NCBI GenBank assembly: GCA_013398955.1 | Contig: VWPU01014052.1 | Span: 101,738 to 165,737 of the forward strand | From: Callaeas wilsoni | Taxonomy: Eukaryota > Chordata > Aves > Passeriformes > Callaeidae | Direction: 5' to 3' | Length of the DNA stretch: 64,000 bases | Part shown: one piece after another, positions 24,881-35,900 of the stretch | Layout: each line of letters opens with the position of its first letter | Position numbering within the stretch: the stretch's first letter is position 1 | The notes under the pieces: generated by a model | Told to the model about the DNA's origin: nothing | Databases searched by the model: none | Seen by the model: the letters and a program-made list of their open reading frames with translations, nothing else | Translations under genes and position numbers: made by a program

Positions 24881-26864
24881 CTGATTTCTTCATTTGGGTA
24901 TAACTTCAGGTTTTTAAAGGATGCTTTTTAACTGGTAGCAACCTTGACCAAGTTATTTAGCTATGTTCACATGCTTTTTAAGACTTTATAAAACCTCCAA
25001 AATATGGTAAGCCCTGGGCTGGCCTAGAAGTGAAGTGTGAAAGTCTTGGAGGAGTAAATTGCAGGATTTAGAGGCTCTTATGTCTGTGGTCTTCTCAGCT
25101 ATATGCTGAAGACTCCAAGAAAATCTATGTTTCACTACTATCTCTGTGAGCAAGCTTCTCCATGAATCCTTTAGATGGACGTGAAATGGCAAAAAATTTT
25201 AAGTTTTGTTCTGGGTTTCTTAATTTCTGGGTGGGAAAACTTGGTCCTTGAATCCAAGCAAAAGAGCAGTCACCTCAACCAAGATTTTAGAAGTAATGAG
25301 AATTAAACAGGAGGAAAAATTCGGACCGCTCATCAAAAAATTGGATGCAAGGATGTGTGGGATAAAATTGGGTAAATAGAAAAAAAGAAAAACACTACAA
25401 AGCTTTCCTAATAATAGATTATGGCACACTAGACAGAGATTTACAAAAACACACCAAACCCTACTTTCTACATCAAGGAAGTGAGTTGACCTAATCTGAC
25501 TGGCTTTCAGGAAAACATTTGTTAGTATGCTACTTGAAAAAAAATAAACTGAGGAAGATAGCAGTTGCTCAATTAACTCTTAATATGAATAAAAGCTTGC
25601 AAAGTAGTTTGGAAGGGAAAGTCTCAAGCTAGAAGAAAGTTTATAGTGGACTTCCTTAAAGAATGATCTCAGACAGATCTTATTAGTTATTTTCACTGAC
25701 TACCTTAAGCTAGGAATGAGCAACTGAGGATAAAAAGCTGGGGTATTGCCTGCATGAAGTGGGGCTGGAATACTGTATAACAATGGGCAAGAGAGTAATT
25801 TTACATGATGAGCTTGACTCAGTACCCTGGAATTCTGCCTCTACCAAACTTAGGAAAAGTTCTTCAGTATGGTATTCTAACTATAAGGACAAACCAAGTG
25901 GTCAAGTTTCTTAGTTGTCCCACAGGCACAGAAGTTAAAGATATAAAATAAAATTGCTATATAAAAATGCCACAATACAAATACCATGTAGCCAGTTCCA
26001 AGGGAAGGCAAAAAAGTAAGAAACCAGATTTTTGCTTGTTTAATTAGAGACAGTCATAATGTTAGCTAACTTCCACAAACACAACAACAAAAATCCTCCA
26101 GATTCTTCTATTATAAAAAACGAAAAAGAAAATTCTTATTTTTAGATGATATTCAAGAGTGCCACACAAGTCGTGTACATCCGTTCTTACTTCAATTTCA
26201 TAGGCATCACCTGTAAAGTGGAGATTAACCTACAAGATCAATAGTAACAACATATAATGAGACACTAAGTCCATCTCCTCTGTGTTCCTGTAAAAATGTT
26301 TCAGAATTTGGTCTCTTGCTCCCAGAGCTGTCAAATGAAGCCAGTGCAGGACAGCGAGTCAGAAGGGCTATACAAATTCTGGAAGGCTTACCTGAACTAA
26401 CACACTGTGATGTGCCGGAGGTAACCTAATCCTAGAGACAACTCTGTTTCATGAGCCAAGCTAGCTCACCTGCAGTGCCCTGCACTGTGTCGTGTGCGTG
26501 TGCCAGCTCACGTCCGTAGTCGTGCAAAGTGGAAAGATTCCCAAACAAATCCGGACATGCCGGGAAATTCAGGGGAAGCCCGTGGCTTGTATGAAAACAA
26601 TTACGCCCTTTCATAAAGAAGCCTCTTGACACCCTTGTCATGCAATACCAGCATGATAGTACAAAGGCCAAGGTCACAAGCTAGGGAAGAAGAAGTTTTG
26701 CTGTCAGTATCCATAAAAAAAGGGTAAGTTGGGTGTTTCAGTCAATCCTTAAGGCTTTTGAGATGTTGAGAGCAGGCGGCTCTAATATAAAAATAAATAC
26801 ATTGAAAATCAAAATATTAGTTGCTTTGTATCTAGGAGGCATAGGAAGGTATTAATGCCACCAT
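24881..26864. other. non-coding DNA with a possible old LINE piece
   Basis: Apart from the low-confidence CR1 relic at 25480-25780, nothing was recognised here. A minus open frame at 26432-26677 is unrecognised. Confidence 0.45.
25480..25780 (+). mobile_element. possible ancient CR1 reverse-transcriptase relic
   Basis: The order AGTTTGGAAGGGAAAGTCTC, AAGCTAGAAGAAAGTTTATA, GTGGACTTCCTTAAAGAATG, CAGATCTTATTAGTTATTTTC, ACTGACTACCTT resembles the part of an old CR1 frame around the 'SGVPQGS...LF..FI.DL' motif, strongly mutated. The call is by resemblance only. The piece could share an origin with the relic at 26865-27130, which has the same orientation. Confidence 0.38.
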
Positions 26865-27130
26865 AAGGGGCCCTGGCAACATCTCATCTGGATCACTGTG
26901 CTTACTTCTAACCCCGCAGATTAAAAGAGATGTACTGGAAGTGGAGGTGCAAAGGAGGGTTAGAAGAATGGTCAGGGAAAAGCACCCTTCTCTACGACAG
27001 GTCCGGCACAGCTGGTTTGGCTGAACTGAGGCTGAGCAGGTTTCGGCAGTAAACCGAAAAACTCAGGGGAGGACAGACTGCAACGGACTTTATACCGGCT
27101 GAGAGAAATGCTCTTTAAACTGAAGTCAAA
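26865..27130 (+). mobile_element. ancient CR1/L3-like LINE relic
   Basis: The block AACATCTCATCTGGATCACTG, followed by TGCTTACTTCTAACC and then AAAGGAGGGTTAGAAGAATGG, is the old-CR1 region after the reverse-transcriptase core (family form: 'CTCATCTGGAATACTGTG...CAGAGAAGGGCTA'). No intact frame remains. The end is uncertain. Confidence 0.6.
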
Positions 27131-30100
27131 GACCTTGCAGAATGTGAGAGGTTCAGCTGGTCATGATACACATGATCTGAAATCTTTAACCATGCAGAGG
27201 AACAGAAAAACAGAGGCAAGCTGATGGCAGGGCTAGCTTCAAGATGGAGTCCAGTGTCTCTGCGTGTTAAGTTGAAGAGTGCAATACAGCTGCCTGCGAT
27301 AGAGAGGATCAGGCCCCACAGCAGAGCAGGTCTTCTCTAGCCCTGCCCACTTTGTCAAGGACAAAGCTGGCTATGAAAGCTCTGATTTTCAAAACACATA
27401 TCAAATTTACCCATTTGTCACCGGCCAGTTTATCACCACCCGCTATCTTATATTCAATAGTGTTACACAAGAGTATAAATTAATGTGGAGTGCAATACTC
27501 CTAATTATTACAGTTGGGGAGCAAATGGGGCCATGCATATGCAAATATCTAATTAGTCACATTGTGGTTGTCTGTCTGTGGAAATACCCTGTGTGACTAT
27601 GAAATCATACTGCCTGCTTTGGCTTATACAATGATGTGTGTTGCTGTGACTCTTGCATAAGGAGAATTAGTCCTTCTGTTTTAATAATACCGCACCATTC
27701 TGCTCAATTCTGAGCCCTTAATCTTGCATCACGGTGAAACATTGTAACAGCAACACATAATTGTCTATTTTTTCAATTTTCTATTTTGTAAAATGCTAGT
27801 TCCTGACCTCTGCTGAATGTGTACAGTGGCCTACCTTGACACAATATTAGATTAATCTTAACTGAAAAGAGTTCCAGTGCAGCTGTAATAGAAAAAAGAA
27901 TATGACTTCACCTACTCATGAATTTCAGGTTTCGGTCTTCTCTTCTGAGAAGAATGTTATTGTCTCACTATGACACATGTGTAGTTTCACAAGTTCTGAT
28001 TTTTTTAGCCTGAGATGACCTGGCCTTATTAGCTCCTTCTATCCCCTCCAGTTTTGGTGGGGTCCCAAGTGCCTCCTTAGTGGTATCGCAAAAGGAAATC
28101 TCCATAAACCACATAAATCCCTAAAAAAGCTGATGGCAAAACTGAGCAAATCTCTGTTCGGGCAGGCAGCGTCCTCCCCTTGCGCAGCGCTGCCACGGGT
28201 GTCGATCGCAGCCCTGCAAAGAGGCAGAGGACGGCACAGCAGCCCGCAGGTTCTGCTTGCTCTCCGTGACTGAAAGGACACCCTCACCCACAGCACTTTT
28301 TCTGTATTTTCTCAATATTTAAGGCACCTTATTGCTGGGACTTCCAGGGCAACATCATCACTGTGGTGCTTCTGTAATTTACAGATAAAGGGTGACGAAA
28401 CAGAAATGTGGTTTGGAGGACTGAGCACGATACGGACTTGTGTTCACTAAGGCTGGGAAGATACTTGTCTTTCTGCTCAGTTTGTAGGGCTAACTGGTTT
28501 CTGAATTATCACTACTTCGTTTTGAGGAGCATTAGCAATGGATCAATAAAAATATGTTTCTGTGGTTTTAAAAATACCTCTGCCTTTTCTCCAGAATACG
28601 GTAATTCCTTATCTTATTGCTTATACACACCAATTCAGATTCCTCCTAATTACTAACTAATTTTAGGGTTAATTTCACCTCCATCCCCCTCTCCCAAAAT
28701 GCAGACATGTATATTCTTATGTACATACACATACCTCATGAAAATTATTTCAGCATAAGCATGAATACCACGAACCAAAAGTTTGGCATCCCTGCTACAG
28801 TGAAAGATGACTGCCACCTATGGGTAAGAGCTCATGTTAACATATTTAGATAAAATTTTAATATTATTCTTTTTAGTTAATTCAATTTGTAATTATCTAC
28901 CAGGACAGAGTTCTGATTCATTTGCTTATATTTTGTCAACAAAAATCACTGACAATCATCCTCTGAAAGTTAGATATTAAACCAACTCCCTTACGAAGGA
29001 GCATCAGCTTTACGACGAATAAAAAAAGGGATACGACATTCTTATTTTTCTTATTCTGAATAAAGACTACATAGAAGTACTCTAATTCCCTATGCAAAGA
29101 AAAAAGACTCATTGCTACACAGCTAGGTGCAGCATATTAGATAAAGCTGTATTTAATGACTACTAAAATTTTAAAGTTTAGCCGTCTCAAGGTTTTAATA
29201 TTTTGCTTGCTGCTTTCTTTTACTAAGTACATAAAAATAGCTTAGCTGTGCAGTTCCATGAAAATGTGTGTATAATCAGTATGTCATAGTAATTTTCTTG
29301 TCAAAATTTTTCATTTTTCAGAGTAAAATGAAAGCTAAGTGGGGGAAGGGAGGCAGTAGAAAAATGTATGTCCCGATTACGTAAGCCTCAATCTTTCTGA
29401 TAATCAATCTACGCAGCATTTACCTAGAAAACTCAAAAGAAAGTACAGACTGGAAAACCAAACTTATTGTATCAAAAATACTTTTTTCCAATTCAGTTTT
29501 CAGGTACTTAAAAGCAAACAGCCTGACAATTCTGTATATCTGACTACCAAAGAGAAAAACGCTCGATTACGGCTGCTGTACTGTGGTAAGCTGCATTAAA
29601 ATGGACATTACGATTTCTTTCTCAGAAATACCATATGTAAAAATAGCTGGAAGTCTAGCAAATTAATGCATGTATTTCAGTTTGGGAAAAATTCATTTTG
29701 CTCCAGTAAACAGAAGCTAATTGTATCCATTACATTTCTCCCTTTCAGGGCTGGGACACAGCATTTCTGAAGGAAGAAAGACGGAACTTAATAAAAGAAA
29801 AAATTATATTAAAAGAGAGAGCAACTAATACAAACTAAGAATAAGTCCAATATTGATTTTTTTTAAAATCTCCCTTTTAAAGTAATCTTAGTCCTGGGCC
29901 TTCTCATTCATATTGTACTTTGCTGAATATGATAATTGGCCTATCTAAAAAACCCGAAATCAATATTACACTAGTGCTTACCTCCTCCATTTTCACTAAA
30001 TAAAACTAATACTTAAACTTATGTTATAAACTTGCAAAATACTGTAAAAGTGGTCAGTAATAGTTGCTCAAATATCTGAGGTACACACATCACCATTTCA

Positions 30101-33100
30101 TGCTTGCTTTCCGACGGCATCGGTACCCTTTGTAATCTACATAATTCAGACGCCTGCGGTAAAAACTCTGTGCTTCATAGATAAAACCACCTTCTAGGTA
30201 AAGTCACTGCTCCACAGTAATATATTAGTGATATATTTTCCTGACATATTTTAGGCCAAAAATAGCATTCTTCAATTTACTTCCTTGTGTCCACTTTGGC
30301 TACCAAATCAAACTGTCACCGGTCTGGTAACATTTCCCTGTATTTTCAAACCACAGTTTAAACTTAAACCACTTAGTCTCCTTTGATGGGAACTTCATAT
30401 CAGACAGAAATTACTCCTTAGCACATTTGATGAATACAGCTTAAAATAAAACACTGGAACTGCATGAACATCTGTGACAAATGACTTGTCTCAGTCATCC
30501 TGCTCTTTCTTATTTAATCTCCCACTGGAGTACAATTTCATAGGTACACTATTTTCCAGTGCAGACCTCCTCCCACCAACCTACTGCTTGCAAAAGGAAT
30601 TTAAAAAAAAAAAAATTCCATGTGTCATACCAAAATCTGAACAGATTATAGTTGAACCTTTTAAAATAACTGGAAGTAGGAAAATGGAAATAAACAAATA
30701 AGCTAGTACCTCAAATTTACAAAATCAACGAGAAGGTAAAAAAATGCAGAAATGCAATAAAGGGTCGTTAAACAAATAGATCTACTAATGGAATATGAAA
30801 CAAACCCTCTTTTCCTGGTGACACATTGCTGAGCTATTACTGGCATATTCTACAAGTAAAAAGGAAGAGAAAATTTTTTTTAAGTATCGTTAGTATGATG
30901 AAATTTGAGATATTCCTATTTCAATCTCTTTAAAACCAAGGCCATCTTAAAGGACAGGGTACTCAAAAAGATCTACATGATATTGGAAAACCCAGACAGG
31001 TTTTTCCTGATTTTTTTGCTGCCAATGATCTCTGCGTTTTACAAAGGGGAAAAAAAAGTGCACAAATCAGGCAGTGTTCCTAATTCTCTGAAGTGCTTGT
31101 TGTTAATTTTATACCTTTACAAAACGACGAGTAAAACTCCACTTTCCAAGTAAGGAAATACAGAACGTCGTATCATAGCTTTAAAAAGTGATTCTTTCTG
31201 TTCTATATAGATATCTCATCAATTTCACTTGAATGCTGCTTATACTGTATAACACAGATTTTACTTTAAATAATAGTACTTAATGCCCATATGGATTTTT
31301 TGTTACCTAACAGCTTTTCTAGATTGGTCATGGATTTTTTACTGTGCTATGTATTTTTTCAGTGCTTAGTTATATGCCTGCATTCTCCAACAGACGTTCA
31401 AAATATTACTACATTCTGGTCTATTCCACTGTTTTGACACTGAAGTGCATTCAGATCCTCATAATGTGCTTACAGAGGCAACTCAACAAAAAACGGGTTA
31501 CCTTCTGATGTGCTGGAATGAATGGGACTTTATTCTAATGGGGAAAAACCTGTTTGTTTGTAATAATTAAGTTTATAGCTGAGAAAGAGAGCAACACACC
31601 AGGAACCACCTCACTGAAAATTCCAGAAATGCAAGGAGCTTCACAAAAAGTCTGCAGTTACCTTGTTTTTTAAGTAACCATGCAGAGCTGACAGCTATTA
31701 GCAGTAGCAAGGACTTGCATAACGAGGACTTGAAGGAAGGCTTAGTACTATCCATGCCGGAGTGATTTAAAGAGAATGAAGGCACGTATTTCTTTATGAT
31801 GCATTATGTAACAACAGAGAGGGCAATGTGAGGCATTCAAAAAACTACAGGACCCACATTTGATCTTATTCTTGTTATTTATCACACAAATATTTAATAG
31901 TGCTTCTAGCATAAGGCTTATGAAACACCAAGCATAGGAATGTTACTCGGTACAAATTAGTTTGAAATGTTTCAGGTGACGTATTCTATGTTTTGTACAT
32001 CTTTAGGAAAATAAAATAGGCCCTATAATTCATCTGCTTCAAACTTCTGCATTACATGCAATCTCAGATAAAATAAAATTGTCAAAATCAGTGATAGCTG
32101 GACCTTCTGGTTCACATTAGTGTGAAGAGAAAACTGCTGTTGAGCTGACACATTGATAGATTACAAGTTCTGCTGAAGAATAGCTAAAAATGGTGATTCA
32201 ATTTTGTCGCTACTATATAAGAATAATAACAGAAGTGGAGATGATACTCATGATATCATGTCTTTTATCAAAACCCTAAAGGGTATTGGTGCATCGAACA
32301 CATTCTCTTCCTGAGAGCTTCTGGTTCTAAAAAAATACCTGTGTAAGTAAATTAAACTAAATAGGCCTATTTAAAAAACAGGATCAGTTTAAGACTTAAA
32401 TTTATTTAAACATTGACATAAATAGCAGATTGTAAAAAGACCTTTTTTTTTCTGCGGGGTGGTCCTCTCTCTTTCTCTCTCTTTTTTTTTTTTTTTTTAC
32501 AGTAGAGATGCTGGTCTTGTAATGACGAAATGGAGAGCTAGGAGGATTATGAAACACAAGTAACATGAAGGGCAAATCTGACTGAAAGAGAGGGAGAATA
32601 TTATTCCGATTATTTAAAACTTCACTGGGTTTCTTTACTAACTTAAATCAATACAGCTCTCCTGAAATCTATGAGGAGATACAGATGCATCCAAGATGCA
32701 CGTAAGATAATGCGGATCATCATCCTCTGTTAGGACAGTAAATAAGAGCACTCGTACCATCATCTTTTCTAAACAGCTCCCTCATCTTTAAATATGCAAA
32801 AGAGAACTTTTAAAAGAGGCACCTCAAGTACTTCGGCTATTCTGCCCCTGGTCCTCTGTTATCTGAAACTTGCATGGTCGTTTATGCTGAAGTGAAGTCA
32901 GGTTTAAACACTGACTTGTGTCCCTCAGTGCTTCATACTTCCCTGTGCTGCTGCAAATCACCATGGAAGGCTCAAGATGGAGGGAACGGGGCCTGGGTGG
33001 CTTGTGCCTTCCTCCCACAAAGATCACCAAATGCTCCCGGCGCTTACTTCCGATGCATCCGAGGAGTTCTGCAACAACAGAAGGGGAAACAAGGCTTCAC

Positions 33101-34229
33101 AGTCCTCATCTTTCACTGAGAGGAATAACAGGTAAGGAGAAGGAGGAACCAGAAACATGGGGGAGGACGGAGGGAACGATTTCTTTTTAGAGGCTCCCCT
33201 TTTCCAAAGGGAAAGAAACCTTGACACAAACTTCATCACATCACAGAGATGTGGACAGGTCGACACCTCAGATTTCTGATAACTGAGAGGGTTTGTTTCA
33301 GGGAAAGATTAAGCACTCATTTGATTTTTAGTTTTACCGGGGCCTCTACTGCAAGAATTTGCAGCTTCTCCTGCAATAATTAATGTTTCATGTTGCATAG
33401 GAATTTCTGATTTTATTAAAAAAACCCTCTCCAACAAAACTGTGACTTAAGCTGTGTTCTTAATTTGATGATGAATGTGGAAGAAAAGCAGCAAGGCAGA
33501 AAGTTTATCAGCCTACTCTAAAATGTAGGGAGAAGCAGAAACCGAAATCAAATTTAAAAAAACCCGTCAAGTCTCAGCCCTGTTCTGTGTTTTGCCTACA
33601 GTTCTTACACATGCATTTGCCTTTTGCGTATGCAGGCCGACATCTTTAGGATATTCAGGCAACGTATTAACACACTGTAGATACGGGAAAGAAATAAGTC
33701 AGAAATATTTGTAGGGTGTGAAGCAGTACACAGTAACCAAGCAGAAATGTTTTACGTAATGCTAGTATGGCTTGGCAGCAAAGTAGATTTATACAACGTC
33801 CTTTCAAGCTTGTAAGCTTGGTAACAAGTGAAATGGGTTAAATTTTCTGAGTTTGGAATGCAACTGATTTATGTTTGTTCCACAATGCTACGCAGCTCTT
33901 AAATGTACAAGCTCCTGCGGATGAAAGTCTGCTTTTAGGACAGGCCCCGCAGTGACAGGCTGCGGCATGGCAGGGAGAAGCCCAGGTAATTTTGGCGGGG
34001 CAGCGGCTGGCGATGCAGGACCCAGCAGGTATCCAGCCATCCAGCCAGCCCGCCTTACGTAAGGACTTCATTTTCTTTAGGCTACATCTTGCCACCGCGC
34101 GAGGCACGGGAGAGGAGGCTATTCCACCTCCCCGCGCAGCCCCAGTCCCCTGTGCCAGGCCCAATGACCGCATCCTCGCATGTTTTAATTTTTTAATTTT
34201 TTTTTTCTCCTCTCCAAACAGCACATCTA
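27131..34229. other. AT-rich non-coding DNA upstream of the CpG island
   Basis: No gene recognised. About 27415-27790 looks like conserved regulatory DNA (see findings). 28155-28270 is a small CpG-rich spot in an otherwise AT-rich region. A 36-base pyrimidine tract ending in ACAG lies at 32463-32502. 28.6-32.4 kb is AT-rich with no signal I can name. Confidence 0.5.
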
Positions 34230-34400
34230 CACAGTGGCGTTTACCTATTCGCTCGCGCCGTGGCTGCCACGCAACCTATCCGGGCGGCCGGCTGGCACAG
34301 CCCGCGGTGACCGGAGCGACGCCGAAGAGGAAACCCCCGGTCCCTCTTCGAGCGAGGGGCGCGCTGCGGGCCGGCTCCGGGCGGGCAGCTCTCCCTCCTC

Positions 34401-34428
34401 GGCGGCGGCGGCGGCGGCGGCGGCGGCG
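34401..34428 (+). repeat. (GGC)n trinucleotide repeat
   Basis: Nine uninterrupted GGC units within the CpG island. Depending on frame it would encode Ala, Gly or Arg (Pro, Ala or Arg on the minus strand). It is followed directly by an ATG at 34429. Confidence 0.95.
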
Positions 34429-34670
34429 ATGCTCCGCTCTGCGGCCAGCGGCGGGCAGAGTCCATTGCAGCTCGGCGGGTCCGCGTCCGGAGTCCAGGGG
34501 CTCCGGCAGCCAGCGGGGGCACCCGGCCCCCGCTCCCCTAAACACCGCTGGCCAGGTGCGTTTATTTCTCATCCCGTCCTCTTCCCACAAATCCACCGTC
34601 TGCGGCCGCCCCAGCAGCAGCCCGGCCAGCCCCCGAGTCACCACCGATCGCTCTCCCCTCTCGCTCTCGT

Positions 34671-34694
34671 TCTCTCTCTCTCTCTCTCTCTCTC
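34671..34694 (+). repeat. (TC)12 microsatellite
   Basis: Twelve TC units inside a longer pyrimidine-rich stretch from about 34650. On the minus strand this is a (GA)n tract, a type often found in promoters and bound by GAGA-type factors. Confidence 0.95.
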
Positions 34695-35041
34695 GTTTCA
34701 AGCTCTCCCCGAGCAGGAAACAGCACGGTAGGGCCGCTCGTCCTGAATTTCACCGCCCGGGAGACGCCGCCGCCGGAGCGCTTAAAACAAAGCGGAGAAC
34801 AGTCACTTTCCACACTGTTCCCTTCCCTCCCCGCGCCGAGTAACGCGGCTGGCTAGGGGAGCTCGCCTAGCAGGGATGAAAAACAAGGGGGGGTGAAGGC
34901 AGGAGAACCCACCCACCCAGCCCGGAGCCCCCCGGCTGCTCCCCGTTCCCGGCGCATCCCGGCGCACCTGACAGCCCGCCGCGCCGCGCTGTATTTCCCT
35001 CCCTTAGCGACAGGGGAGGCGCGCGCCGGCCGCGGCCCCGC

Positions 35042-35165
35042 CATTGGCGGAGCGGAGCGGCGCGGCGCGGCCATTGGCCGACGCGGCGACCAATGGGGCG
35101 CGCTGTATCCGGGAGGCAGCGGCTGCGGAGCTATTTAAATCCTGCCCGGTGATGTCAGCGCGGGG
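35042..35165 (+). promoter_or_regulatory. core promoter with CCAAT array, TATA-like box and CRE-like site
   Basis: Two inverted CCAAT boxes (ATTGG at 35043-35047 and 35073-35077, exactly 30 bp apart) and one direct CCAAT (35090-35094) precede TATTTAA at 35132-35138 and TGATGTCA at 35150-35157. GC boxes surround them. This order fits a plus-strand start near 35160-35165. NF-Y is the known CCAAT factor, and arrays about 30 bp apart are typical of its target promoters. TATTTAAAT contains the palindrome ATTTAAAT, so minus-strand use is also possible. Confidence 0.65.
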
Positions 35166-35440
35166 GGAGCGGCGGGGAGGGCGCGCGGGAGCGGTGGCCG
35201 TGCCTGTCAGGCCGCGTTAGGAGCAGCGCGGCCGCCGCCCCCTCCGCGGGGAGGGCAGCGGGAGCGGCCCGGCGCACCTGCACGGCCGGCCCCGCCTCAC
35301 GAGACCTGGCAGCGCCCCGCTCCCCTCCCCGCTAACTTGCCCCGGTGTCGCTCCTGGAGGGTGCGGGTGGATCCCGGGGTGCTGGTTGCGCGAGTGCCGC
35401 GCTAAGCCCTCGCTCGCGGAGAAAGCAGAAGGGCAGCTCT

Positions 35441-35544
35441 CCGCGTTAAAAACACTTGTGCCAACTGTTCAGGGGGAGAGATACCTTCACTGTACTTTAT
35501 TTGCACTCAGTGCCTCCCCATGGCCTCGGTGACGCTGAGCCCCT
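35441..35544. other. transition from CpG island to CR1
   Basis: Ordinary sequence between the island edge and the CR1 copy. No canonical GTRAGT splice donor is seen in the first 350 bases downstream of the inferred start site. Confidence 0.4.
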
Positions 35545-35900
35545 CAATTCAGGAAGGGCATTGAGGGGCCGGAGTGTGTCCAGAGAAGGGCAATGGAGCT
35601 GGTGAAGGTTCTGGAGCATCAGTCCTATGAGGAGCAGCTCAGGGAGCTGGGGTCGTTTAGCCTGGAGAAAAGGAGGCTCGGGGAGACCTCACTGCTCTCT
35701 ACGACCACCTGAAGGGAGGGTGTACCCAAGTGGGGTCGCTCTCTTCTCCCAGGCAACCAGTGATGGGACAAGAGGACACGGCCTCAAGCTGTGCCGGGGA
35801 GATTCAGACAACACGAGGAATTTCTTCACAGAATGGGTGATTAGACATTGGAATGGATTGCTGAGGGACATGGTGGAATCAGTGCCCCTGGAATTGTGAT
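35545..35900 (+). mobile_element. CR1 LINE fragment, truncated at both ends
   Basis: A plus-strand CR1 body: GGGCATTGAGGGGCCGGAG, TGTCCAGAGAAGGGCAATGG, GGAGCAGCTCAGGGAGCTGG, TTAGCCTGGAGAAAAGGAGGC, GAATTTCTTCACAGAATGGG, GGAATGGATTGCTGAGGGAC. Unlike the other copies it lacks the normal GGTCC...ATTCTATG tail, so the 3' end was deleted or diverged after insertion. It sits about 380 bases downstream of the inferred transcription start. Confidence 0.88.

Larger units (their letters stand above)
34230..35440. promoter_or_regulatory. CpG island
   Basis: GC content and CpG density rise sharply from about 34235 (CTCGCGCCGTGGC) and fall again near 35440. The core contains runs such as GGCGCGGCGCGGCC and GCGCGCGCCGGCC. 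It includes a (GGC)n tract, a (TC)n tract, GC boxes, CCAAT elements and a TATA-like box. CpG islands of this size in vertebrates mark the promoters of widely or developmentally expressed genes. The overlapping long open frames on both strands (up to 283 codons) come from the high GC content, and none was recognised. Direction of transcription is inferred as plus from the CCAAT-TATA order. A bidirectional promoter cannot be excluded. Confidence 0.92.

Noticed and set aside
34234..34731. 165-codon plus-strand open frame with a poly-Ala run
   Set aside because: Its nominal start is GTG, which is not a plausible eukaryotic start, and it runs through the (TC)n tract. Only the part from the ATG at 34429 to a donor was kept as a weak finding.
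33992..34843. 283-codon plus-strand open frame over the CpG island
   Set aside because: High GC content opens frames on both strands here. The translation is poly-Arg/Ser/Pro from GGC and TC repeats, it runs through promoter features, and it resembles no protein known to me.
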